From positions 1-6,045 of the forward strand of contig JAZNUE010000052.1 of NCBI GenBank assembly GCA_045592125.1: a stretch of DNA of 6,045 nucleotides. Reading direction: 5' to 3'. Made by a program: the position numbers and the translations under genes. This document shows positions 1-6,042 of this stretch, piece after piece. Source of the stretch: HGM04593 sp045592125. Lineage in GTDB: Bacteria > Bacteroidota > Bacteroidia > Bacteroidales > Bacteroidaceae. How positions within the stretch are numbered: the stretch's first letter is position 1; every line of letters starts with the position of its first letter. The notes beneath the pieces were generated by a model that was not told where the DNA came from, searched no databases, and saw nothing but the letters and a program-made list of their open reading frames with translations.

Positions 1-12
1 CGCTTGAACTTT

Positions 13-193
13 CTGTTTGATTTTTGGGTGCTGCGGAAAAATGTTGCCAACGAGTGTAACACAAGCTTGCTTGTAAGTTACCAAACGAGTGCAGCACATT
101 TAAGGCTATGCCAACTCCCTCAGTTACCCGCTTGCAAGCAATCGTGTAACTAGCGGTCAAACAGGCCTCGCACTTTTTCCAAAAATCAAACAG
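13..193. repeat. element bounded by 15-bp inverted repeat
   Basis: CTGTTTGATTTTTGG at 13-27 is the exact reverse complement of CCAAAAATCAAACAG at 179-193, so a 181-bp unit is bounded by perfect 15-bp inverted repeats. Outside these, TGAAC (5-9) and GTTCA (194-198) extend the pairing after a small bulge. Inside, GGAAAAA at 35-41 can alternatively pair with TTTTTCC at 174-180. The interior has no open frame of note. It could be a small non-autonomous (MITE-like) element, a dispersed intergenic repeat, or a long hairpin. No flanking target duplication is evident. Confidence 0.5.
47..97. repeat. imperfect direct repeat (CCAAACGAGTG-type)
   Basis: CCAACGAGTGTAACAC (47-62) recurs as CCAAACGAGTGCAGCAC (81-97), differing by one inserted base and two substitutions. 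A shorter echo, CGTGTAAC, lies at 143-150. Both copies fall inside the inverted-repeat-bounded unit. The function is unknown, and it may simply reflect the internal structure of a dispersed repeat. Confidence 0.4.
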
Positions 194-323
194 GTTCAGG
201 CTGTGGAATTTAACGGTGCCGTTTAAAAAGATTACCTCTGCTTGTCATTGCGCAATTGTTAAGGGTCCTAAAGGGCGCAATCACACCTTCTCGTTCACGA
301 AGATGTCCGCACCCTTTATTAAG

Positions 324-377
324 GGCTTAAAGGATTCTAACGGCATTAAGGGTTCTAATGGGTTAAAACGTGCAAGA
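324..377. repeat. 18-bp imperfect tandem repeat, about three units
   Basis: Three consecutive 18-bp units can be aligned: 324-341, 342-359 and 360-377. The first two share the pattern GGC-TTAA-GG-TTCTAA with few differences, and the third is more diverged. A separate diverged echo, TTAAGGGTCCTAA, lies at 259-271 and matches TTAAGGGTTCTAA at 346-358 in 12 of 13 bases. In one plus-strand frame the units read as a six-residue repeat (GLKDSN, GIKGSN, GLKRAR), but that frame starts at a GTG inside a palindrome with no ribosome binding site. I therefore treat it as non-coding repeat DNA rather than a protein. Confidence 0.5.
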
Positions 378-492
378 GGGAGAGTTCTTTGCTACTGAAC
401 TATCCCATTGTCTCCGTAATCACTTATTGGGTGAGACCTGGAGGGTTGTTTTGTGTGCGGCAGCCATGCTAAGGCTGTACTCCTGGCGAAGG

Positions 493-511
493 CTTTTGCT
501 GTATGCAAAAG
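493..511. repeat. 7-bp hairpin downstream of the ccsA-like gene
   Basis: CTTTTGC (493-499) and GCAAAAG (505-511) form a perfect 7-bp stem with a 5-base loop, 27 bases past the stop codon of the minus-strand ccsA-like gene. It is positioned like a transcript-end hairpin, but no T-run follows on the minus strand. An intrinsic terminator is therefore only a weak possibility, and a role in 3'-end stability is equally possible. Confidence 0.3.
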
Positions 512-537
512 TAAACTAGAGGGGCTGGATGTCTTTC

Positions 538-2730
538 TCACGCATAGCTGTGCATGCCGCCTAGGATGAAGTTTACGCCGAAGTAGGTGATGAGTACTGT
601 GAGGAATGCAAGGACGCAGTATATGTGGAAGAACATGGGGCGGCGCATTGCCTTTATTGAACTGCTGTGCAGTGTTGCGCTGTAGACAAGCATTGTGATG
701 AGTGCCCACACCTCCTTGGGGTCCCAGCCCCAGTAGCGCCCCCATGATATATTTGCCCACACGGCGCCTATGAATATTCCGGCAGTGAGCAGGAACACGG
801 CGGGGTAGAGCATGAGGGTACTTGTCCGTTGCAGTGCGGCAATCTCCTCTTCTCTATTCTTGCGTGTTGTCTTCATTATCACTGCAGCAATACCGTTAAG
901 CATGGTGAATGCCAACAGTGTGTATGCAATCATTATCACCAGTACGTGTATGCACAGCAGCGGCGACTGCAGTACGGGCATGAGCGGGGTAATTTGCGGT
1001 GTCGCCTCACCCATGGTGGCGACTAGCAGCGTGAGGCCGCATACAATATAGCCGAATGGCAACATCATCCTTGTTTTGCCAAAAAGGGCTGTACCCAGTA
1101 TACTGCACCATGCCATAAATGTCATTGTCTCATGACCGTTTGACAGCGGCACATGTCCGCTAATGTGCCAGCGCAGGAGTATCTGCAATGTCAGGTATGT
1201 AACAATACCCCATGCAACGGTTTTCAGTATAATGGCGGCAACACGCTTTGCCTTACTCTCTTTTGTATGCACGCACATTATGAAAAGGAGTACAATACCT
1301 ATTGTGAGGCATGCTATTGCAAGCGGGCGGTTGCCGTTTGTGCTGTTGTACAGTTTTTCGGCCTTGAATGTGGTCTCCGAAGGAATGCTCATGTCGCCTT
1401 CCTTTATTTGGTATTTTCTTATTTTTGCTGTTATTGCCTTTACGCCTTCATAGTCGTGCATTGCGACCTTCTCGGCAACAAGGTTCATGCTCTTGCCAAT
1501 GAACAGCTGTTTTTCATGTGGAATGTCGGAAGGTAGCGTATCGGCAAATGAATGCCATATTACTTCTCCTGTTGCAGGGTCGGTGTGTGGGAAAATTTTC
1601 AACAAAGTTCCCGTGCATAGCATACTGATAATGCTGAATTTCTCGTTGGCCGAAGCAAAATTCTTTATTTCCGGATTATTCCCTTTGCGCAGGACTGTTT
1701 CCAACTTATAGCCGTTGCGGTTTGTGAAATCGGTCAGTGCGGCATAGTTGCCTATTATGCCAAGCGCACTCTTCGTCTCTTTACCCTTAATCTTTATCAT
1801 GGGCTCGCTTTTCCACTCATCGTAGTAAAAGAACCAGCCGCAGAGGACCTGTTCTGCCGTGTACCCCTTGTAACTCTTTTTGCCATATACCTTTGCGGTA
1901 AAGTCAAGGGCGAGTGTCTGCAAAGGGCATATGCGGCCGTTGTAGTGTACATGAATGTCGCAGAATTTCTCTGCAACATCCCGGGGCAGTGTCTGTGGCG
2001 CTCCATGGGCATTGGCTGTTGACACCGCTATCATCAGCAACGCGGCGCCACCCCTGCGCAATGCAGCGCGGAAGCGGTTGCCCGGCTGCATAAAGAAGAG
2101 CAGCATTGACAGCAGCAGGAGTGCATAGCCTGCATATGTAATCCCCATTCCCCACGGGTCGTGTGACACGATAAGGAATGTGCCTTTCTCATCGTTGTCG
2201 TAACCCGATTGGTAAAAACGGTATCCTCGGTGCTTGAATATGTTGTTCATGGATACTGTTCCCTCAATTCGCCCATTGTCATATATTACAATGGTGCTCA
2301 CGAAGTCCATGGGCGTCTGTGTGCCGGCATACCGTGTTACTTCAAAATCATGAAGTGAAATGCTGAAGGGGAACTTTTCTATACTGCCGTTGTCAAGTAC
2401 ATACTGGTTGGTGTATTCACCCACCCGCAGGTGTGTCTGTCCCTGCTTGCCTGTCGCATGCGTTACAAGCGCTCCTGCAAGTATAACGGCAAACGCCAGG
2501 TGCAGGCACAGAGTAACCGGTTGCCTGTGCAGTCTGCGCTGCAGTATATATACAATGGCAGAGACTGTGGCGGCAGTCCATAGTGCAATCATCCAGCCTG
2601 CACGGTAGATGTTCTCCTGTGCGTATTCAGTGCCGTACAGTTTCTCCATTATGGTAGCGGCCATAAGAATGGCTGTTATAATGGCAAAAAGACCGAATGA
2701 AAGGTATTTGAACAGTTTTTCTCGTCTCAT
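538..2730 (-). CDS. ccsA: ResB-CcsA fusion, System II cytochrome c biogenesis
   Basis: This polytopic inner-membrane protein (730 aa) is predicted to carry haem across the membrane and attach it to apocytochromes c. The N-terminal part is ResB/Ccs1-like: membrane segments near residues 7-27, 45-63 and 74-91, an extracytoplasmic stretch of about 100 residues, then another segment near 198-214. A large soluble region (about 245-465) follows. The C-terminal third is CcsA-like, with about eight hydrophobic segments and the tryptophan-rich WWD haem motif WGRYWGWDPKEVWALI at 663-678. Candidate haem-ligand histidines include H526 (in SGHVPLSN), H595 and H688, the last two on either side of WWD. The fused architecture is typical of Bacteroidetes. 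The ATG at 2730 is preferred: an upstream in-frame TTG at 2751 overlaps the likely -7 promoter box, and AGGAAA sits 8 bases before the ATG. It appears monocistronic here. The fusion and WWD motif are seen in the sequence; the role follows from the family. Confidence 0.93.
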   Translation of the reverse strand: MRREKLFKYLSFGLFAIITAILMAATIMEKLYGTEYAQENIYRAGWMIALWTAATVSAIVYILQRRLHRQPVTLCLHLAFAVILAGALVTHATGKQGQTHLRVGEYTNQYVLDNGSIEKFPFSISLHDFEVTRYAGTQTPMDFVSTIVIYDNGRIEGTVSMNNIFKHRGYRFYQSGYDNDEKGTFLIVSHDPWGMGITYAGYALLLLSMLLFFMQPGNRFRAALRRGGAALLMIAVSTANAHGAPQTLPRDVAEKFCDIHVHYNGRICPLQTLALDFTAKVYGKKSYKGYTAEQVLCGWFFYYDEWKSEPMIKIKGKETKSALGIIGNYAALTDFTNRNGYKLETVLRKGNNPEIKNFASANEKFSIISMLCTGTLLKIFPHTDPATGEVIWHSFADTLPSDIPHEKQLFIGKSMNLVAEKVAMHDYEGVKAITAKIRKYQIKEGDMSIPSETTFKAEKLYNSTNGNRPLAIACLTIGIVLLFIMCVHTKESKAKRVAAIILKTVAWGIVTYLTLQILLRWHISGHVPLSNGHETMTFMAWCSILGTALFGKTRMMLPFGYIVCGLTLLVATMGEATPQITPLMPVLQSPLLCIHVLVIMIAYTLLAFTMLNGIAAVIMKTTRKNREEEIAALQRTSTLMLYPAVFLLTAGIFIGAVWANISWGRYWGWDPKEVWALITMLVYSATLHSSSIKAMRRPMFFHIYCVLAFLTVLITYFGVNFILGGMHSYA

Positions 2731-2748
2731 TGTAGATTTCCTGGTACG

Positions 2749-2781
2749 CAAATATAGTTACAAAGCGGCAAAAATAATAAA
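2749..2781 (-). promoter_or_regulatory. Bacteroidetes-type promoter of the ccsA-like gene
   Basis: On the minus strand, TATATTTG (2756-2749) matches the Bacteroidetes -7 consensus TAnnTTTG exactly. TTTA (2781-2778) lies 21 bases upstream as an approximate -33 element (consensus TTTG). Transcription would start around 2742-2745, leaving a leader of only about 12-15 bases before the ATG at 2730. This supports that start codon over the upstream TTG. Confidence 0.55.
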
Positions 2782-2811
2782 CAGCTTCTTATATTTCTCG
2801 CTTGTTATAAC

Positions 2812-2819
2812 TATCTTCG
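2812..2819 (+). promoter_or_regulatory. possible -7 box for the aroQ operon
   Basis: TATCTTCG differs from the Bacteroidetes -7 consensus TAnnTTTG at one position and lies 21 bases before the aroQ ATG. A second one-mismatch candidate, TATATTTC, lies at 2790-2797. Neither has a clear TTTG -33 element, so the operon promoter is placed in this intergenic region but not pinned down. Confidence 0.3.
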
Positions 2820-2840
2820 CAAAACAATATTGCAAATTGT

Positions 2841-3269
2841 ATGAAAAAGATACTTGTAATCAACGGCCCTAACCTCAATATGCTTGGGTTGCGCGAGCCT
2901 TCTCTCTATGGCGCAAAGGACTTTAAGGCTCTCCAGCAGTTTATAATCTCTGCGGCAGAGGAACTCTCGTTAAATGTCGAACTGTTCCAGTCGAACCATG
3001 AAGGGGCGATTGTAGATAAAATTCAGGCAGCATACGGTGTCTTTGACGGCATTCTCATAAATCCAGCGGCATATACTCACACCAGCGTGGCAATACTTGA
3101 CGCACTCAAGGCGGTGGCGTTGCCTACAGTGGAGGTCCATCTCACTGACATTTCTACCCGTGAGGAGTTCCGCCGTTTCTCTTTTGTGTCGCTCTATGCC
3201 CAAAAGACTGTCTGCGGGAAGGGATTCGACGGTTACAAGGAGGGATTGGAGTTTCTTGCCCGCTTATGA
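2841..3269 (+). CDS. aroQ: 3-dehydroquinate dehydratase, type II
   Basis: This cytosolic enzyme of the shikimate pathway converts 3-dehydroquinate to 3-dehydroshikimate on the route to chorismate and aromatic amino acids. At 142 aa it is full length for the type II family, which forms dodecamers. Family signatures appear in order: NGPNLNMLG (8-16), the lid-loop arginine R18 and catalytic tyrosine Y23 in REPSLYG, INPAAYTHTS (73-82) with N74, EVHLTDI (98-104) with catalytic-site H100, REEFR (107-111), and a C-terminal GKGFDGY. The family more often has NPGAYTHTS, so the alanine at 76 is a minor variation. There is no Shine-Dalgarno sequence before the ATG, only an AT-rich leader, as is common in Bacteroidetes. 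Its TGA overlaps the ATG of nnr by 4 bp, making it the first gene of a three-gene operon. Confidence 0.97.
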   Translation: MKKILVINGPNLNMLGLREPSLYGAKDFKALQQFIISAAEELSLNVELFQSNHEGAIVDKIQAAYGVFDGILINPAAYTHTSVAILDALKAVALPTVEVHLTDISTREEFRRFSFVSLYAQKTVCGKGFDGYKEGLEFLARL

Positions 3270-4783
3270 AATTCTTTCACACGTCACAGATAAAGGAACT
3301 CGATGCCTACACCATTGAGCATGAGCCAATTGCTTCCATAGACCTTATGGAACGGGCCGCGCGTGCGCTCACCGTCGCTATTCTTGAGCGCTATTCCGGG
3401 TGCAGTTTTGCCGTATTTGCCGGTCCCGGGAACAATGGTGGCGATGGTCTTGCTGTTGCACGTATGCTTGCTGCTGAGGGGTGTGATGTAGAGGCATGGC
3501 TCATAAACCCGAAAGGCAAATTGTCGCCCGATTGTGCTGTTAACCTTGAGCGCCTGAAGAGTGCAGGAGTTCCTTTCACGGTGATTGCCAACGGCTCTTC
3601 AATGCCACCTCTTTGCAAAGATACTATAATTATTGACGCTATCTTCGGCAGCGGTCTAAACAGGCATGCCTGCGGTTCTCTCTTTGCCGATGTGATAGAG
3701 GGCATAAATGCTGCAGGTTGCCGTGTGGTGGCCGTGGATATGCCGTCGGGTCTGCTGGGCGAGAATAATCATCCGCTTTCAGGCGCCGTGGTCCGTGCAA
3801 CCGAAACCTTTACGCTGCAGTTTCCCAAGCTTTCGCTCCTTATGCCCGAGAATGCCCAGTTCGTTGGAAATCTCTCTATCCTGGATATCGGGCTCTCGCA
3901 GGAGTGGATAGAGAGGGAACCTTCCTCCCTTTATTTTGCCGATGAAAAGGAGATAAACGCACTTTTAAGACCTCGCGGAAGACATGCGCACAAGGGCAAT
4001 TTCGGGCGTGCGCTGCTTGTTGCCGGTTCACGTGGCATGGCCGGCGCGTCGGTGCTGGCATCGCGCGCTGCGCTGCGCTCGGGTGTTGGACTGCTCACCG
4101 TTCATGTGCCTGCATGCAACAACGCAATTATGCAGGTGGCTGTCCCCGAAGCGATGACAAGCATTGACAGCAACGACTGCTGTTTCAGTGATAATGTAGA
4201 CACTTGCAAATATAATGCAGTTGCCGTTGGTCCGGGACTTGGGCAGAGCCATGAGAGCAAGGAGGCACTGCTGAATCTTATATCAGGCTGCAATGTGCCG
4301 TTGCTTCTCGACGCCGATGCACTAAATATCCTCTCGCAATGTGATGACTGGATGAACCTCGTTCCTATGGGCAGTGTGTTTACTCCTCATCCGGGAGAGT
4401 TCGCGAGGCTATTCGGTGCGGCACCGGGCCGCTATCATGCAATAGAGTCAGTGGGTGCCATTGCGCGTGACTATGGCTTTACCATTGTTCTTAAAGGCGC
4501 ATACACCACAATAATAACTCCCGATGGCAATCTCTATTTCAACAGCACTGGCAATCCGGGTATGGCAACAGGCGGCAGTGGTGATGTGCTCACCGGTATA
4601 ATACTGTCGATGTTGGCACAAGGGTATAGCAGTGCCAATGCTGCGCGCATTGCTGCATATGTGCATGGTCTTGCCGGCGACCTTGCTGCGTCGGAATTTG
4701 GAGAAACAGCGCTTGTGGCAGAGGACATAATATCATTTTTGCCAAAGGCGTGGCTGTCGGTTGAGAAAGGAGGCAAAGTATGA
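3266..4783 (+). CDS. nnr: bifunctional NAD(P)H-hydrate epimerase / dehydratase
   Basis: This protein repairs hydrated NADH and NADPH (NADHX, NADPHX). The N-terminal YjeF_N domain epimerises the R and S forms. The C-terminal ribokinase-like domain dehydrates S-NAD(P)HX using ADP (bacterial type) or ATP. Its 505 aa is normal for the fused bacterial enzyme. Epimerase motifs: GPGNNGGDG (53-61), IIDAIFGSG (122-130) with catalytic-site D124, and VAVDMPSG (155-162). Dehydratase motifs: HKGNFG (242-247), VGPGLG (321-326), LDADALN (348-354), TPHPGEF (373-379), LKG (409-411) and NPGMATGGSGDVLTG (430-444) with the catalytic aspartate D440. Both active sites look intact. The ATG overlaps the aroQ stop and the TGA overlaps the next start, so translation is probably coupled on both sides. 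A purine-rich AAGGAGGG near 3238 is about 20 bases upstream, too far for a standard ribosome binding site. Confidence 0.96.
   Translation: MKFFHTSQIKELDAYTIEHEPIASIDLMERAARALTVAILERYSGCSFAVFAGPGNNGGDGLAVARMLAAEGCDVEAWLINPKGKLSPDCAVNLERLKSAGVPFTVIANGSSMPPLCKDTIIIDAIFGSGLNRHACGSLFADVIEGINAAGCRVVAVDMPSGLLGENNHPLSGAVVRATETFTLQFPKLSLLMPENAQFVGNLSILDIGLSQEWIEREPSSLYFADEKEINALLRPRGRHAHKGNFGRALLVAGSRGMAGASVLASRAALRSGVGLLTVHVPACNNAIMQVAVPEAMTSIDSNDCCFSDNVDTCKYNAVAVGPGLGQSHESKEALLNLISGCNVPLLLDADALNILSQCDDWMNLVPMGSVFTPHPGEFARLFGAAPGRYHAIESVGAIARDYGFTIVLKGAYTTIITPDGNLYFNSTGNPGMATGGSGDVLTGIILSMLAQGYSSANAARIAAYVHGLAGDLAASEFGETALVAEDIISFLPKAWLSVEKGGKV
4768..4773 (+). promoter_or_regulatory. strong Shine-Dalgarno AGGAGG before the transporter
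   Basis: AGGAGG lies six bases before the ATG at 4780, inside the last codons of nnr. It fixes the start of the transporter and would allow independent initiation in addition to coupling through the ATGA overlap. A full-consensus site is notable because Bacteroidetes generally rely little on Shine-Dalgarno pairing. Confidence 0.6.
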
Positions 4784-5739
4784 GAATCCCCGGGTTTCTG
4801 CGCAACTGGTCATTGCCTATTGCAATGATAAGCGGTGCTGCAGCATATTTTGTTTACAGACTTCTTCCTTTGCCCGAAGGTACCGGTGTTTTTGTGTCGT
4901 CAGCGGTTTCGGTGGTGCAGCCGACGTTAATCTTTGCTATGCTCTTTGTAACCTTCTGCAAGGTGCGTATAAAGGAACTGAAACCTCAAAAGTGGCATTT
5001 GCTGCTGTTGGCATTCCAACTCCTGCCGTTCATTGTACTATCACTCATTCTGACCTTTTTCCACGATATCCCGTTAAGGGCAAGGGTTCTCATGGAATCG
5101 GCAATGATGTGCCTGTTGTGTCCCACAGCGACTGCAGCAGCCGTAATCACGGCAAAACTGGGCGGAAATTCGGCGTCGCTCATATCTTATACCATGCAGA
5201 TAAATATGGCGGTGGCTGTTGTTGCGCCCGTGTTCCTCACCTTCTCACATCCCGTCGAAGGGCTCACACTGGGAAGTTCTTTCCTTGTAATTATGGGCAA
5301 GGTGTTCCCGTTGCTGCTTCTTCCGCTTGTATGTGCGTTGCTTGTCCGCAAGTATGCGCCGGCAGCGCATGGCTGGCTTGTTACAAAGGGACGCAATCTT
5401 CCGTTCCTTCTTTGGTTAGTGGCACTTTCACTAGCTATTGCAGTGACTGCAAGGGCAATAGTGCATGCCCGAGTGTCGTTGTATGTTATGGCGGGAATTG
5501 CTGTCGTATCGCTTGTGTGTTGCCTGTTACAGTTCTTTGCCGGTCGCCGCATTGGTGCGCGCTATGGCGAGACAGTCACTGGCGGTCAGGCTCTGGGGCA
5601 AAAGAATACGGTCTTTGCAATATGGTTTGCCTACACCTTCCTCACTCCTGTCACAGCCATTGCCGGTGGTTTCTATTCCGTGTGGCATAATCTTGTGAAT
5701 ACATGGCAGCTGCAGAAGAAGAATCATTCGGCTGAGTAG
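4780..5739 (+). CDS. BASS-family (bile acid:sodium symporter-like) transporter
   Basis: This is a 319-aa integral membrane protein with roughly ten hydrophobic segments (near 10-30, 38-60, 72-94, 102-124, 133-155, 163-189, 206-228, 232-254, and a split region at 276-305). The length and topology fit the BASS superfamily. Two stretches resemble the family's conserved broken helices: CPTATAAAVITAKLGGN (114-130) and GQALGQKNTVFAIW (269-282). Relatives couple sodium entry to uptake of organic anions such as bile acids, pyruvate or pantoate, and the substrate here cannot be read from sequence. The start is set by AGGAGG six bases upstream and by the 4-bp overlap with nnr. It is the last gene of the aroQ-nnr operon, and no clear intrinsic terminator follows. 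The fold assignment is fairly secure; the substrate is unknown. Confidence 0.85.
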   Translation: MRIPGFLRNWSLPIAMISGAAAYFVYRLLPLPEGTGVFVSSAVSVVQPTLIFAMLFVTFCKVRIKELKPQKWHLLLLAFQLLPFIVLSLILTFFHDIPLRARVLMESAMMCLLCPTATAAAVITAKLGGNSASLISYTMQINMAVAVVAPVFLTFSHPVEGLTLGSSFLVIMGKVFPLLLLPLVCALLVRKYAPAAHGWLVTKGRNLPFLLWLVALSLAIAVTARAIVHARVSLYVMAGIAVVSLVCCLLQFFAGRRIGARYGETVTGGQALGQKNTVFAIWFAYTFLTPVTAIAGGFYSVWHNLVNTWQLQKKNHSAE

Positions 5740-5886
5740 CACAGCTGCTTGCAATATAATAAGACTTTTTTTAGGAATTTAAACAGTTTCTTGGTTTTAG
5801 GATATGAAAGACCTTTATAATCTTGACCGCTTCATTAGAGCGCAAGAGTACAGTTACGGAACTGCCCTGCAGGAAATACGGAATGA

Positions 5887-5901
5887 CAAAACAACGTTTT
5901 G
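5887..5901. repeat. small hairpin at the DUF1810 break
   Basis: CAAAAC (5887-5892) and GTTTTG (5896-5901) form a perfect 6-bp stem with a 3-base loop, right where similarity to DUF1810 ends. It may mark the boundary of the repeat DNA that interrupts the gene. Confidence 0.4.
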
Positions 5902-5911
5902 TTATCGACGA

Positions 5912-5979
5912 GTTTTGCAGCAACAGGTCAAACGCAGCATAGCCGCAGGTTATGCCGTTTGGGTTGCGAAAAGCAAAAC
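5912..5979. repeat. long nested hairpin in repeat DNA
   Basis: Four stem segments nest in register: GTTTTGC/GCAAAAC (5912-5918/5973-5979), GCAAC/GTTGC (5920-5924/5963-5967), CAAACG/CGTTTG (5929-5934/5956-5961), and GCATAGCC/GGTTATGC (5937-5944/5948-5955, one G-T pair) closing on a 3-base loop. Small bulges separate them. A 68-base fold of this quality is unlikely in ordinary coding sequence. It suggests a palindromic repeat unit (REP-like or MITE-like) or a structured RNA. On the minus strand its conceptual translation resembles repeat-derived peptides I recall from Bacteroides/Prevotella annotation, unverified. Confidence 0.5.
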
Positions 5980-6029
5980 GAGTCAATGACAGTGCAAATA
6001 AAGAATGACAAGACATTGCCTGCTTCGCC

Positions 6030-6042
6030 ATTGGTTGCCAAT
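6030..6042. repeat. small hairpin near the window end
   Basis: ATTGG (6030-6034) and CCAAT (6038-6042) form a 5-bp stem with a 3-base loop. It lies in the same non-coding, repeat-like stretch that follows the broken DUF1810 gene and continues past the window edge. Confidence 0.25.

Larger units (their letters stand above)
1..537. other. gene-free, repeat-rich flank
   Basis: I see no convincing protein or RNA gene in these 537 bases. Open frames here are short, begin with GTG or lie inside repeats, and lack a ribosome binding site. The stretch holds a 15-bp inverted repeat, an imperfect direct repeat, several small palindromes and an 18-bp tandem repeat, listed separately. Small stems include AACGG/CCGTT (212-216/219-223), the perfect palindrome ATTGCGCAAT (247-256) whose left half can also pair with GCGCAAT at 275-281, and CAGCC/GGCTG (461-465/473-477). 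Read on the minus strand, the conceptual translation with internal stops resembles repeat-derived fragments I remember from Bacteroides/Prevotella intergenic regions. That is memory, not a search. The part nearest the ccsA-like gene is its 3' untranslated side. Confidence 0.6.
5804..5989 (+). pseudogene. truncated DUF1810-like gene (5' fragment)
   Basis: The first 27 residues (5804-5884) contain YNLDRFIRAQEYSYGTAL followed by QEIRN, matching what I remember of the N-terminus of DUF1810 proteins, small (about 140 aa) bacterial proteins of unknown function. In the family the next residues are typically a GRK segment and then an HWMW..FPQ motif. Here similarity stops at about 5885-5895, and the frame runs through hairpin-forming repeat DNA to a stop at 5987-5989 (61 aa in all). 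The tail (for example FCYRRVLQQQVKRS) has no HWMW motif. The gene is probably a remnant whose 3' part was lost or displaced by repeat DNA. The missing part could lie beyond the window, and none of it is visible up to 6045. The family call is from memory. Confidence 0.62.

Noticed and set aside
241..249. AATGACAAG-type 9-mer shared (inverted) between the left flank and the right-hand repeat
   Set aside because: Only nine bases match with no extended similarity on either side, so chance is a sufficient explanation.
216..398. 60-residue open frame with a GLKxSN-like repeat
   Set aside because: It has a GTG start inside a palindrome, no ribosome binding site, and content that follows from the 18-bp tandem repeat. 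Treated as repeat DNA.
392..760. 122-residue minus-strand frame overlapping the 3' end of the ccsA-like gene
   Set aside because: It overlaps the WWD-containing coding sequence in a different frame, has low-complexity His/Arg/Ser content and shows no domain.
2731..2751. Seven-residue N-terminal extension of the ccsA-like protein from a TTG codon
   Set aside because: The TTG overlaps the perfect -7 promoter box, so it would probably not be transcribed. The ATG at 2730 has AGGAAA at suitable spacing.
4761..5690. 309-codon open frame overlapping almost the whole transporter in another plus-strand frame
   Set aside because: It begins with TTG, is cysteine-rich without a recognisable domain, and lies over a gene with clear family motifs. 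A hydrophobic protein has few codons starting AA, AG or GA, so this shifted frame rarely meets stop codons. A long shadow frame is expected.
5740..5775. Possible terminator after the transporter (T-run at 5765-5772)
   Set aside because: No convincing GC-rich stem precedes the T-run. The only nearby symmetry, around CAGCTG, is too short.
5771..6031. 86-residue minus-strand frame across the right-hand repeat
   Set aside because: It runs antisense through the DUF1810 fragment and the hairpin DNA and has no recognisable domain. It is most likely a repeat-derived frame.
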